Shown here one piece after another: positions 22,644 through 31,961 of a stretch of DNA of 64,000 bases (position 1 is its first letter; every line of letters starts with the position of its first letter). Below the pieces are notes generated by a model that worked only from the letters and a program-made list of their open reading frames with translations, had not been told where the DNA came from and did not search any database. This DNA comes from Asterella californica. Lineage: Eukaryota; Streptophyta; Marchantiopsida; Marchantiales; Aytoniaceae. Position numbers and translations under genes: made by a program. The stretch covers positions 12,214,001-12,278,000 of the forward strand of contig JAYKYS010000007.1 of NCBI GenBank assembly GCA_036924285.1. Reading direction: 5' to 3'.

Positions 22644-23561
22644 TGTAACGACCTATGTTACACATAGGAAGTTTGTCTATTAGTAAGGTGTTTAGTTCTA
22701 ACTAAGTGTTGAGAATGTTTATTTGCTGCCAAAGTACTTTTAGGAGATATCAAGTTAGTCATGACTAGCTAAAAGTTAGTTATGGTTAAACTTAGCTGTA
22801 CTTTTGGCAGAATTCAGATATTTGCTAAAGAGTGAGCACTACTATCTTGTCATCTTGTCTAAAAGGTAGAAAGGGGGTGGAAAGTATCCCTTATCTCCTT
22901 TTTGACTTGATATTAGTGGTTGGATTAAAGTTGTGGACTTTGTGGGCATTAAAAACAAGAAGAGATTCCACATGTTTCCTTTTTAGTGGGTCCTAGTGTA
23001 GAGGGGGGGTGGAAATTCGAGATTCCTTGAGAATATTCCAGAATCCTTCTAGAAGTTGTTGACTTTGAAGGAATAAGCCCATGTGAAAAGGTAAAAAGCC
23101 CATGTGATCAATGCTTTTACCTTAAGTAATATCTTAGTAAAACCCGGTAAAAGTAGTTACGGCTGAGTTACCGGAGGGTACCAAAGTAAAAACCTAGAAT
23201 GTATAAATAGAGGAGTAGAGAAGAGCTCCTCATCCTTGTTTTTCACATCGTCGTAATGACAACTTGAGTAATATAGAGAGTGTGGGATATTTTTAGCATG
23301 TGAGAACTTGAGAGACGTCGTTAGAATGGAGGATTTTAGTGGATGAGATTATGGAGATTTTAGTTGATAAGTTTGTGGGTGTATGAATGAGAGTGAACTT
23401 AGCATTTTTCCCTTCAAGATTCATGGTGTGCTTCCATCAAAGCCATCAGAGGTGACCCCTGAGTGAGAGACAGGCCCGACAGTTGCAGATTCGTGGATGA
23501 CGATCGTGGAGGTTGAGAGATCGGGGGGGTAGTTGATCGTTAGGACCGCGGAGGGTTTACA
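22644..23561 (+). repeat. 5' LTR of gypsy-2 (918 bp)
   Basis: Starts TGTAACGACC and ends GGGTTTACA, followed directly by the primer-binding site. Matches 30105-31022 with three visible differences (near 22989, 23300 and 23473). TATA box at 23202-23209. Confidence 0.93.
23202..23209 (+). promoter_or_regulatory. TATA box in gypsy-2 5' LTR
   Basis: TATAAATA within AATGTATAAATAGAGG. It is conserved in all four LTRs of the family (also at 30663-30670, 40989-40996 and 52119-52126), even in the strongly diverged gypsy-3 copies, which supports promoter function. Confidence 0.75.
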
Positions 23562-23565
23562 TTTT

Positions 23566-23583
23566 TGGTTCCGTTGCCGGGAC
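23566..23583 (+). other. primer-binding site of gypsy-2
   Basis: TGGTTCCGTTGCCGGGAC lies four bases after the LTR. It starts with the TGG that pairs with tRNA CCA and resembles the Asp-tRNA-type sites of plant Athila/Tat elements (TGGCGCCGTTGCCGGGG). The tRNA identity is tentative. Confidence 0.7.
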
Positions 23584-24057
23584 CTCACTTGAAGGGATCG
23601 TTGAATGATGTTTAGAGTTCAGTTCTATATTCGACAAAAGGAGATTATGAGAGAGCACATGGAGAGAACGTTGGGAGGAGAGAGAGCTAACGCGATGTTA
23701 GCAACGTTAGAACCTTTCGTGTATCCCGTAGTGATATATGACGCGTTCGAAGTCATTCTTTACATCTTGTTCACTTAGAAAGGGTTTGAGGAGAGTTGAA
23801 AGAAGGTGCAACAAGAGTTGTAGAGAAAGGAGGAGAGAAAAGTTATTAGAGGAGAGAAATTTGTGAGTTTAGAAATTCAGTTCTCTGAAAATTTGTACAG
23901 TCATCACCATCTCTTCTGATTAGGGAAGTTTCTGTTGAAACTTCATGATTTAGTAGCTTGGAGGTTGAGCTACTAGAGACCACAAAAATCTTGGAGAGAT
24001 CTCTTACCAACTAAGAGATATACGTTTCGGCATACAAGGAGGTCTTGAAGATACGTC

Positions 24058-24375
24058 ATGGGGAATCCAGTTCGAATGACGAGGTGGAAGAAGAGACGTT
24101 TAGGAGTTCGAACAGAGACGGAGAAGCCCAAGTTAAGTATAGATGAGTTACGAACACGCATCTATAGCACTTGGGGTGCCCTCTTTACCCTATACGAAGA
24201 AGCTTCCGCGACCATTGACACAGATTTGAAGAAAGTCGAGTTTAAAGCATCATTCACTATGGAGGCCACGAATGCTCCTGGTGAAATAGAGTTGGATCCT
24301 TACAAGAGTGAGTTCAAGATGTCTGTAGTGATGAGTACAAACGAGGGTGAGGAGGATCATATCTTCGATAGTTAA
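24058..24375 (+). CDS. gypsy-2 accessory frame A (105 codons), unknown function
   Basis: A short frame in the leader: basic N-terminus (RWKKRRLGVRTETEKPK), then LRTRIYSTWGALFTLYEEAS and an acidic end. Gypsy-3 keeps recognisable DNA of the second half (around 42360-42530), but there the frame is disturbed by an inserted telomeric repeat. No family recognised. It may be a true leader protein or part of a longer gag read by splicing; I am not sure it is translated. Confidence 0.4.
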   Translation: MGNPVRMTRWKKRRLGVRTETEKPKLSIDELRTRIYSTWGALFTLYEEASATIDTDLKKVEFKASFTMEATNAPGEIELDPYKSEFKMSVVMSTNEGEEDHIFDS

Positions 24376-24498
24376 TTTTAAACTGGATTTTATTTCATGT
24401 ATATCATGTATAATACACGATTTCCAATATAAAGCTCGGAAGAGTTAAGAAAGTGATGTAGAATTATTTTCCTCTATGATATTTTGTCCACTTAATGG

Positions 24499-24990
24499 TT
24501 GAGAAGGTGCAACATGAGTGGAAATTCAAAAGATTGGAAAGTTAGACTTAGAAACCTTCCTCAAGGTTTAGATGTCATAGTAAGTGTCGGAGAAAGTTCG
24601 AGAGAGATTATCGTCGAGTTTGAAAACCCTAGTACTAAACCTCAAGTAGAATCTCCGAGGAGAAGAGTAGAAACCGACTTGTGGTGTTATTTCTGTAGAG
24701 GGTTGGGACACAAAGTAGTGAATTGTCCAACTAGAATCAGAACCGAGAGAGCTAAATGGAAGCGGGAGTTTACTGATTTGAGTCTTCGAGTGGGTCCATC
24801 GTCACCAGCGCCAATTCATCTTCTAGGCGAAGATCCTTGTCCAAGTTGTGGAGTGGGTGATCTATCAAGAGGACACAAGTGCGTCGATGTGGCCGCCCTA
24901 CTTACGTCCGTAGTCGAGAAGTTGGACGAGACTCAAAGAGCTGAGACGGAGAAGTTGTCGACTTCAAAGGAGGACTCGGCTGAGTTGTGA
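24499..24990 (+). CDS. gypsy-2 accessory frame B: small zinc-knuckle protein
   Basis: 163 codons if the first ATG is used; a second ATG five codons later (MSGNSKDWKVRLRN) is equally good. The N-terminal part is a short beta-rich-looking stretch (WKVRLRNLPQGLDVIVSVGE). Then comes a zinc knuckle CYFCRGLGHKVVNC (CX2CX4HX4C) and a second Cys/His group, CPSCGVGDLSRGHKC. The end is charged and Ser/Thr-rich. It is separate from, and upstream of, the main gag-pol frame, which has its own knuckle. Gypsy-3 preserves the C-terminal two-thirds as an open frame (42858-43145) although most of its other genes are destroyed, which suggests real coding. Possible nucleic-acid chaperone; inferred only. Confidence 0.6.
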   Translation: MRRCNMSGNSKDWKVRLRNLPQGLDVIVSVGESSREIIVEFENPSTKPQVESPRRRVETDLWCYFCRGLGHKVVNCPTRIRTERAKWKREFTDLSLRVGPSSPAPIHLLGEDPCPSCGVGDLSRGHKCVDVAALLTSVVEKLDETQRAETEKLSTSKEDSAEL

Positions 24991-25203
24991 TGGAGATCGT
25001 CATTCGGATGGTGGAGAAGGCGGTGATGCGACTCAGACTCATGATTACCTTGGGAGAAGAGATGGCACAAGAGGTGTTGTTACAACCATTTCCTTTCATT
25101 TTACCTATGGTAGATTATTCGCGAATGGAATTGGTGATGTTTGTACTCTTTTAGCGAGTAGTTATTGCACGACGATTAGAAGAGTAGAAAGAGTAGTTAC
25201 AAG

Positions 25204-28200
25204 ATGGGAAAGCTACCCGTGTTTCATGGGAAGGACAATGAAGATGTAGAACCATTTGTTCGAGACTTCAAAAGAGGTTGCATCGGAAACAACGTGAGAA
25301 GGAAGGAAGAATGGGTGTTGTTACTGCCAGAGTTTTTAGAAGATTTTGCTCTTACGTGGTATGAAGACCGAGTGAAGAGCCAGACACCTGGTGCAGTTGA
25401 AGACACATGGGAGACGTTGAGTAATGCACTCATCGAAGAATTTCTCCCAGAAGAGAGTTATGAGAAGCTCATGGTGGAGCTTACTCATTTGAGGCAACGG
25501 GACGACGAGAAAGTTCGGCAGTATGCCGAAAGGGTGGATAAGTTGGAGCAACGGTTTCGGACGGTCTTACGGAAGAGTGGAGACAATGTGGAGTTAACGA
25601 TGGCGGGGATTGGAGCAGTGTTGACCAAGAACTTGGTGGGAGGGTTGAGGCCTTCAATTCGAACCCAAGTGAGGTACGAGAAGCCAGCAACCAAAGCGGA
25701 GGCCATCAAGATAGCGACAAATATGGAAGAGAGTTTGGATGAAGGAGATATCATCCAACCTCATCATGCTGCTCTGGTGTCAACTCCGATTCCTGGTGTA
25801 GCCACAACGATCGCACCTGCACTATCACAATTGGTGATTGCTTCAACGTCAGCTCCTACTCCAACGGTGGTGCCAAGACCGTTTGTCCCAACAACGATGT
25901 CTACTGCTACCTCTGATTTTCATGCCGAGCTGAAGAGCATCACCGATACTCTTGCGGATCTCAAGATAAACGTGATGCAGTTACGAGAATGGAGGAACAA
26001 AGGTGGAGGAGGAGGTCAAAGAGGTTACGACAACAATCCCAACCGAGGAAATCAAGGTAACTTTGGAGGCAACCAAGGTAACTTTGGAGGAATCACTTGT
26101 TGGACGTGTGGAGGTTCTCATTTCCAGCGAAATTGTCCTAACAATGGAGCAAGAGGTGCCGAAGCTGTCAGAATGAATGTGGGTGGAGGAAATCCATCAC
26201 AAGGACGAGACAAGGGGGTGGCTACTATCGATGTCGTGCGAGATCCCATCTACGAGAAAGGAGAGAGTTCAAACTCTTCTCATGCACCGGTGGAGCTTTT
26301 AGCTCAAGAAAGGAAAAGAACTCGATTTTCTGATGAACCGGTTTTCATGGAGGAGTCAGCAAGTAGAAGTACTCGTTCGAGTAATGTTTCGAGTACACCA
26401 AGGGAGCCAAGAAGGAAGCTAGGGATGGCGGATTTCACCATTTCATCTTCCCAAGCGGGATATGATGTGGTTGAAGATGTGGGTGCTCAGAAAGCCAACA
26501 TCACTGTTGGACAACTGATCGCACTTAATCCCAGCTTACGAAGAGAACTCAGAGGAGGACTGAGTTCTAAGAGAAGCAAGAAGAAGAAACCCAAGAGCAA
26601 GACATCAAAGTCTGTGGGAGTTGGTGTGGTGGATGTGCATGCTTCAGAGGTATGCACTAGGGCTTCAAAGATTGAAGTCCGGTTGAATGGTCACTACGTC
26701 TCTGACGTATTGGTGGATGGAGGGTCGGCTGTAAACGCCATATCAGAGAGGTTGATGAAGAAGTTGGGGATGGAACCAACTCGCCCGGCTAGCATTGTCG
26801 TGGGGATGGCTAACAAGCAACGGGTAAGACCTCTTGGTGTGTTAGAGAAGGTGGTCGTGTCTGTGATGGGAGTTCAAACATTGATGTCCTTTCAAGTGTT
26901 AAAGGACTCTAGTTATGATTTGCTCCTAGGTAGGCCTTGGTTGAGAGCTGTGCGCACCACTGATAGGTGGCACAAGGGATACTTACGGATTGGGCCTAGA
27001 GATCATAGAGTGATAGTTCCTCTCTCGGGCGTTGGAGTTGTGACTTCTGACTCTGATAGACCCACTAGTGACTATTGGGAATCTGATACGGAGGACGATC
27101 AGAGTGTCTCAGAAGTAGATACCGAAGATTCTTACGATCAAGAATCCTCGTCTGAGGACGAAGGATTTGGTCGAGATGAATCATTACATCAGCTTAGTGC
27201 TATTGACTTGTTGCCTCGACCAGCAGTGGAGAAAGATCCTGACAAAGAAGAGTTGAGTGAGGCAGAGATTGTGAGAAGACTCTCTACCTTGAAGTTTGGT
27301 ATCAATGTCACTCAAGAGGAGAAAAGTAGATTCCTAGATATATTTCGAAAATATATCCATGTGTTTGCTTTCAGCTACAAGGATTTGAAGGAGGTGACTC
27401 TCGAGACTCATCGAATCGAATTGGAGGAGCACGCAAGACCAGTTCGACAGAAGCAGAGAAGGGTCAATCCCACAACGGCAATGATGGTCAAGGAGGAGAT
27501 AGACAAGTTGAAGGAGGCGAGTTTCATCTATGAGATGGAGAACTCAGAATGGGTTTCACCCATTGTGATTGTCAAGAAGAAGAATGGTAAGCTGCGAGTG
27601 TGCATAGACTATAAAAAACTGAATGCAGTTACCAAGAAGGATTATTATCCTCTACCATTTATAGATGAGATTTTGGAGGAAGTTGCTGGTCATGAGTGGT
27701 ACAGCTTTGGTGATGATTATAGTGGGTATAACCAGATCAAGATAGCACAGGAGTACCAACAATTGACTACTTTCACTACTCCTTGGGGAACATTTGCATT
27801 TCGGGTGATGCCATTCGGACTGTGTAATGCTCCGGTCACGTTTCAAAGGTTCATGAACAAGGTGTTTGAACCATTCATAGGGAAGTTTGTTCGGGATTTC
27901 ATTGACGATTTCTGTGTGTACGGAACAAAGGAGGACCACTTTGATCACGTGATCAAAGTTTTGCAGCGGTTGGAGCAAGCCAACGCTTCTCTAAATCCAG
28001 AGAAGTGCATCTTTGGCTGCGAAGAAGGTCTGCTGTTAGGGCACATCATTTCCAAGAATGGGATTGCGGTAGATCCTGAGAAGGTGAAGAAGATTGTGGA
28101 TCTTTCATTTCCGATCAACTTGACAAAGTTGAGGCAGTTTCTTGGCATGGTTGGATATTATCGTAGGTTTGTCTTTTCCTTCTCAAACAAAGCAATAGCT

Positions 28201-28584
28201 TTGACTATGTACATGAAGAAGGGAGTTGATTTTGACTTGATAGTGCATGATCAGAAGGCAAAGGAAGCATTTGAGGAGCTGAAAAAGGCATTGGTGACAG
28301 CTCCTATACTTGCTAAACCTGAGTGGAGTAAAGCATTTATTCTGTATACGGATGCCTCCAATGTAGCAATCGGATGTACATTAAGTCAGCTAGATGGAGA
28401 TGGGCATGATCATCCTATAGCTTATGCTAGTAGGCAGATGGTTCCAGCGGAGAAGAATTACTCCGTGACTGAACGAGAAGGATTAGCGGTGATCTTTGGA
28501 TTGAAGAAATTTCGACACTACTTGCTAGGAGGGAAATTTTCCATAGTCACAAATCACAAGGCTTTAAAGTATATCTTTAATTAA
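25204..28584 (+). CDS. gypsy-2 gag-protease-reverse transcriptase-RNase H polyprotein
   Basis: 1126 codons. Residues about 1-150 are a retrotransposon gag domain (FHGKDNEDVEPFVRDFKRG, ALIEEFLPEESYEKLMVEL, RQYAERVDKLEQRFR). A zinc knuckle CWTCGGSHFQRNC (CX2CX3HX4C) lies near residue 300. Protease near 500 has LVDGGSAVNAISE, with DGGS where DSGA/DTGA is usual. Reverse transcriptase covers about 770-960: VCIDYKKLNAVTKKDYYPLP, MPFGLCNAPVTFQRFM and FIDDFCVY as catalytic box. RNase H starts near 1045 (LYTDASNVAIGCTLSQ) and is cut by a TAA at 28582-28584. The older copy gypsy-3 lacks one T here (AATAAG against AATTAAG), so a one-base insertion made this stop. Downstream integrase continues in the shifted frame. 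Confidence 0.93.
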   Translation: MGKLPVFHGKDNEDVEPFVRDFKRGCIGNNVRRKEEWVLLLPEFLEDFALTWYEDRVKSQTPGAVEDTWETLSNALIEEFLPEESYEKLMVELTHLRQRDDEKVRQYAERVDKLEQRFRTVLRKSGDNVELTMAGIGAVLTKNLVGGLRPSIRTQVRYEKPATKAEAIKIATNMEESLDEGDIIQPHHAALVSTPIPGVATTIAPALSQLVIASTSAPTPTVVPRPFVPTTMSTATSDFHAELKSITDTLADLKINVMQLREWRNKGGGGGQRGYDNNPNRGNQGNFGGNQGNFGGITCWTCGGSHFQRNCPNNGARGAEAVRMNVGGGNPSQGRDKGVATIDVVRDPIYEKGESSNSSHAPVELLAQERKRTRFSDEPVFMEESASRSTRSSNVSSTPREPRRKLGMADFTISSSQAGYDVVEDVGAQKANITVGQLIALNPSLRRELRGGLSSKRSKKKKPKSKTSKSVGVGVVDVHASEVCTRASKIEVRLNGHYVSDVLVDGGSAVNAISERLMKKLGMEPTRPASIVVGMANKQRVRPLGVLEKVVVSVMGVQTLMSFQVLKDSSYDLLLGRPWLRAVRTTDRWHKGYLRIGPRDHRVIVPLSGVGVVTSDSDRPTSDYWESDTEDDQSVSEVDTEDSYDQESSSEDEGFGRDESLHQLSAIDLLPRPAVEKDPDKEELSEAEIVRRLSTLKFGINVTQEEKSRFLDIFRKYIHVFAFSYKDLKEVTLETHRIELEEHARPVRQKQRRVNPTTAMMVKEEIDKLKEASFIYEMENSEWVSPIVIVKKKNGKLRVCIDYKKLNAVTKKDYYPLPFIDEILEEVAGHEWYSFGDDYSGYNQIKIAQEYQQLTTFTTPWGTFAFRVMPFGLCNAPVTFQRFMNKVFEPFIGKFVRDFIDDFCVYGTKEDHFDHVIKVLQRLEQANASLNPEKCIFGCEEGLLLGHIISKNGIAVDPEKVKKIVDLSFPINLTKLRQFLGMVGYYRRFVFSFSNKAIALTMYMKKGVDFDLIVHDQKAKEAFEELKKALVTAPILAKPEWSKAFILYTDASNVAIGCTLSQLDGDGHDHPIAYASRQMVPAEKNYSVTEREGLAVIFGLKKFRHYLLGGKFSIVTNHKALKYIFN

Positions 28585-28585
28585 G

Positions 28586-30091
28586 CCTAATGCCGAAGGT
28601 CGTATTGCTCGTTGGAAGATCCTTCTAACAGAATATGATTATGTGATCGAAGATAGACCAGGGAAGAAGCATGCGAATGCTGATCTTTTGTCAAGGGCTT
28701 ATGATGATGAGAGAGAAGAACCGTTTGATGATTCATTTCCAGACGAGCATATGATGACCATCACAAGCATCGAGGAGATACCGGACGAGTACAAGGAAAT
28801 CTGGAGTTTCCTTGCAGATGGCTCTTTTCCAGAAGGTATGCATACCCGAGAACGTAACGCGTTAATCAAGAGATGCAAACCTTACACCATGGTGGAGGGA
28901 ATTCTGTTTCATCAAGGAGCAGATGGGTTACTAAGGAGAGCAGTTGGTCAGAAGGAGGCATTCAAGCTAATGCACGAGTTTCACGACGGAACTGTTTGCG
29001 GAGGTCACTTTGCTGGTAAGATAACAGCCTTCAAGATTTTGGATGCGGGTTATCACTGGAGAGGGATTTTCAAAGAGTGTTTAGACTATTGCAAAACTTG
29101 TGACGTATGTCAAGCATTTGCTCTAAAGTCTACTAGAACACCTCCGTTAAGATCAATTCCAGTATTAGGGCCGTTTGAGAAGTGGGGTATTGACTTTGTA
29201 GGTCCTCTTAATAAGACACCTCGAGGCAATAGATACATTGTAGTCGCCACTGACTATTGTACCAAGTGGGTAGAGGCTAGACCTTTGAGAGAGACCAATG
29301 AAACAGAAGTCGGTAGATTCTTATGGGAGAGGATCATCACAAGATTTGGATGTCCGTTAGAGTTGGTCTCAGATAGAGGAGGAGAGTTTGTAGGGAGCAT
29401 GACTACTGCTATGCTACAACACTTTTCTATCAAGCCACGAGTAACGACCTCATACAAACCAAATGCTAATGGTCTTGCGGAGAAGACCAATCTTACACTT
29501 TGTATGATGCTCGTCAAAGATGCTGGTGTTGAGACTGCGAAACATACTTGGGATAAGAGGCTACATGCCATCTTATGGGAGTATCGAACGACAACAAAGA
29601 CTTCTACTGGGTACTCCCCATTTCGACTGGTTTATGGAGTGGAGTCCAAGTTGCCGATCCAATTCGAATTGGATGCTTTTCAAACTATTCAACGAAAGTT
29701 GAAGAGGTCGAGAGGAGAAGACGTGGTCAGATCAAGAAGGGAGCAACTCATGGAGTTGGAAGAGACCCGAGCGGTAGCAATGATCCGGATGGAACGAGCT
29801 CAGGCGTATCAAAAGAAGAGTTACGACAAACGGTTGGGCAAGAGGGAGGTAAAACCTTTTCAAGTCGGAGATTGGGTTATGTTGTATGATGCTATCAGAT
29901 TCAAGAGGGCTAGGAAGAAGTTTCTTCCGAGATATTTTGGTCCTTTTGTTGTAGATAAGGTGTGGAGCAACTTCACATATGACCTTCAGGAGCTGGGAGG
30001 AAGGAGATTCGATCGGGTCAACCATGACAAGTTGAAGTTGTTTCATCGACGGAAGTTCTCTCTTCACTCCGAGGACGGAGCGAAAATTTAG
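28586..30091 (+). CDS. gypsy-2 integrase (separated from pol by a 1-nt frameshift)
   Basis: Continues the polyprotein in the +1 frame; the first ATG is at 28643 (MIEDRPGKKHANADLLSRAY, the end of RNase H). The zinc-binding domain is HEFHDGTVCGGHFAGK...CKTCDVC (HHCC). The catalytic core has DFVGPLNK, VSDRGGEFVG and NGLAEKTNLT (DDE). The C-terminal domain contains FQVGDWVMLYDA and LPRYFGPFVV. No chromodomain or PHD finger follows, unlike gypsy-1. As DNA it looks complete; without a frameshift event it would not be made as part of the polyprotein. Confidence 0.9.
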   Translation, partial: PNAEGRIARWKILLTEYDYVIEDRPGKKHANADLLSRAYDDEREEPFDDSFPDEHMMTITSIEEIPDEYKEIWSFLADGSFPEGMHTRERNALIKRCKPYTMVEGILFHQGADGLLRRAVGQKEAFKLMHEFHDGTVCGGHFAGKITAFKILDAGYHWRGIFKECLDYCKTCDVCQAFALKSTRTPPLRSIPVLGPFEKWGIDFVGPLNKTPRGNRYIVVATDYCTKWVEARPLRETNETEVGRFLWERIITRFGCPLELVSDRGGEFVGSMTTAMLQHFSIKPRVTTSYKPNANGLAEKTNLTLCMMLVKDAGVETAKHTWDKRLHAILWEYRTTTKTSTGYSPFRLVYGVESKLPIQFELDAFQTIQRKLKRSRGEDVVRSRREQLMELEETRAVAMIRMERAQAYQKKSYDKRLGKREVKPFQVGDWVMLYDAIRFKRARKKFLPRYFGPFVVDKVWSNFTYDLQELGGRRFDRVNHDKLKLFHRRKFSLHSEDGAKI

Positions 30092-30104
30092 TCCGGGGGT
30101 AAAA
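30091..30104 (+). other. polypurine tract of gypsy-2
   Basis: GTCCGGGGGTAAAA directly before the 3' LTR start TGTAACGACC. It overlaps the integrase stop. Gypsy-3 has the matching CCGCGGGTAAAA. Confidence 0.75.
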
Positions 30105-31022
30105 TGTAACGACCTATGTTACACATAGGAAGTTTGTCTATTAGTAAGGTGTTTAGTTCTAACTAAGTGTTGAGAATGTTTATTTGCTGCCAAAGTACTT
30201 TTAGGAGATATCAAGTTAGTCATGACTAGCTAAAAGTTAGTTATGGTTAAACTTAGCTGTACTTTTGGCAGAATTCAGATATTTGCTAAAGAGTGAGCAC
30301 TACTATCTTGTCATCTTGTCTAAAAGGTAGAAAGGGGGTGGAAAGTATCCCTTATCTCCTTTTTGACTTGATATTAGTGGTTGGATTAAAGTTGTGGACT
30401 TTGTGGGCATTAAAAACAAGAAGAGATTCCACATGTTTCCTTTTTAGTGAGTCCTAGTGTAGAGGGGGGGTGGAAATTCGAGATTCCTTGAGAATATTCC
30501 AGAATCCTTCTAGAAGTTGTTGACTTTGAAGGAATAAGCCCATGTGAAAAGGTAAAAAGCCCATGTGATCAATGCTTTTACCTTAAGTAATATCTTAGTA
30601 AAACCCGGTAAAAGTAGTTACGGCTGAGTTACCGGAGGGTACCAAAGTAAAAACCTAGAATGTATAAATAGAGGAGTAGAGAAGAGCTCCTCATCCTTGT
30701 TTTTCACATCGTCGTAATGACAACTTGAGTAATATAGAGAGTGTGGGATATTTTTAGCACGTGAGAACTTGAGAGACGTCGTTAGAATGGAGGATTTTAG
30801 TGGATGAGATTATGGAGATTTTAGTTGATAAGTTTGTGGGTGTATGAATGAGAGTGAACTTAGCATTTTTCCCTTCAAGATTCATGGTGTGCTTCCATCA
30901 AAGCCATCAGAGGTGACCCCTGAGTGAGAGACATGCCCGACAGTTGCAGATTCGTGGATGACGATCGTGGAGGTTGAGAGATCGGGGGGGTAGTTGATCG
31001 TTAGGACCGCGGAGGGTTTACA
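30105..31022 (+). repeat. 3' LTR of gypsy-2 (918 bp)
   Basis: Same length and nearly same sequence as 22644-23561. TATA box at 30663-30670. Three visible differences imply recent insertion relative to the other elements here. Confidence 0.93.
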
Positions 31023-31171
31023 TTTTTGGTTCCGTTGCCGGGACCTCACTTGAAGGGATCATTGAACGATGTTTAGAGTTCAGTTCTATATTCGACAAAA
31101 GGAGATTATGAGAGAGCACATGGAGAGAACGTTGGGAGGAGAGAGAGCTAACGCGATGTTAGCAACGTTAG
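31023..31171 (+). repeat. extra copy of gypsy-2 internal leader after its 3' LTR
   Basis: Matches 23562-23710 (primer site through GCAACGTTAG) almost exactly, then switches directly to gypsy-1 gag. A normal insertion would end at 31022. This is either the remnant of a tandem LTR-internal-LTR-internal structure or a repair product. Confidence 0.9.
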
Positions 31172-31960
31172 GGTAACGCTGATCAACCGCCCGTTGGGTA
31201 ACGCTGATCAACCGCCTCATGCGAGTAAACGCCTCGCGTAGGCTCTCTCCAGTCTTCCGCTGGAACTCCTGCAGACTCCTCAACTTGTCGGTTCCCACAC
31301 CTTGATAGTTCTTCCTCAAACATTGGAAGAACTGAACCACAAGGTTAAACCCTGGTGGTATCCCGCTCACACTACCACCTGCTCCACTACCTGAGGACGC
31401 ACCGCTGGTAGTAGGTACTCCGTCACCTGCGGCTGTACCAGTGCTACTGGCACCCGAACTCGCAGGTGCTACGCCTCCCGAAACTGCGCCAATAGTGATA
31501 GAAACGTAGTTGGGAGACCAATGTTGTCTCCACAACTCGATCTCAACATTGTAATCTCGCCTGAACTCATGATAATCGTCCATCGGCGGTCCCTCCAAGT
31601 GCTGGAACAAACCCTTCCACGCCATGAAGGGTGTAAACAGCTGTGGGTTCCGCATCTGCTGCAGATCGCACCAACTGTCAAACTCCTGGATGAAGTCATC
31701 CAGCTCAATGGTACCAACTGTACCCGAGTAACGTCGAGGCCCCTTCGTGGTCCCATAGATCTCGTCCATGTCCCACAACAACGGTGTAGTGGCATTAGAC
31801 TCACCACCAGAAAACTCGCTGTCTACGTCTGACTCATCCTCTAGAACAACCGACGGCAATGGTGTAGGTAGTCGGTACCTCACCCCACTCCGTGTATACC
31901 CACTGTCCGAGAAGTCCCCACCAGAACCTCCCGAGAACTCCGTGATGAGAGAATCCCGCT
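31172..31960 (-). pseudogene. gypsy-1 gag, first part
   Basis: Open from just after a TAG at about 31961-31963. No ATG is present in frame; a GTG at 31883 is one possible start, or the true start has been lost. Segments FIQEFDSWCDLQQMRNPQLF and FQRKTGESLREAFTRMRRLI are typical retrotransposon gag. A Ser/Gly/Ala linker lies between them. It is broken at 31171 by gypsy-2, and a 25-bp tandem duplication lies right at the junction (31171-31216). Confidence 0.82.
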
Positions 31961-31961
31961 A

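Larger units (their letters stand above)
22644..31171 (+). mobile_element. gypsy-2: young Ty3/gypsy retrotransposon nested in gypsy-1 gag
   Basis: Two 918-bp LTRs (22644-23561 and 30105-31022) differ at about three positions by eye. The internal region holds a primer-binding site, two small accessory frames, a 1126-codon gag-protease-reverse transcriptase-RNase H frame, an integrase frame and a polypurine tract. It interrupts gag of gypsy-1. The right end is odd: 149 bp of internal sequence follow the 3' LTR before host sequence resumes. No clean target duplication is found. Gypsy-3 (40436-52449) is a decayed relative. One single-base insertion separates RNase H from integrase; otherwise the coding content is intact. 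Confidence 0.95.

Noticed and set aside
28582..28600. Programmed frameshift between RNase H and integrase of gypsy-2
   Set aside because: The related gypsy-3 reads through in one frame at this site, so a one-base insertion explains it more simply. Kept as a finding to test.
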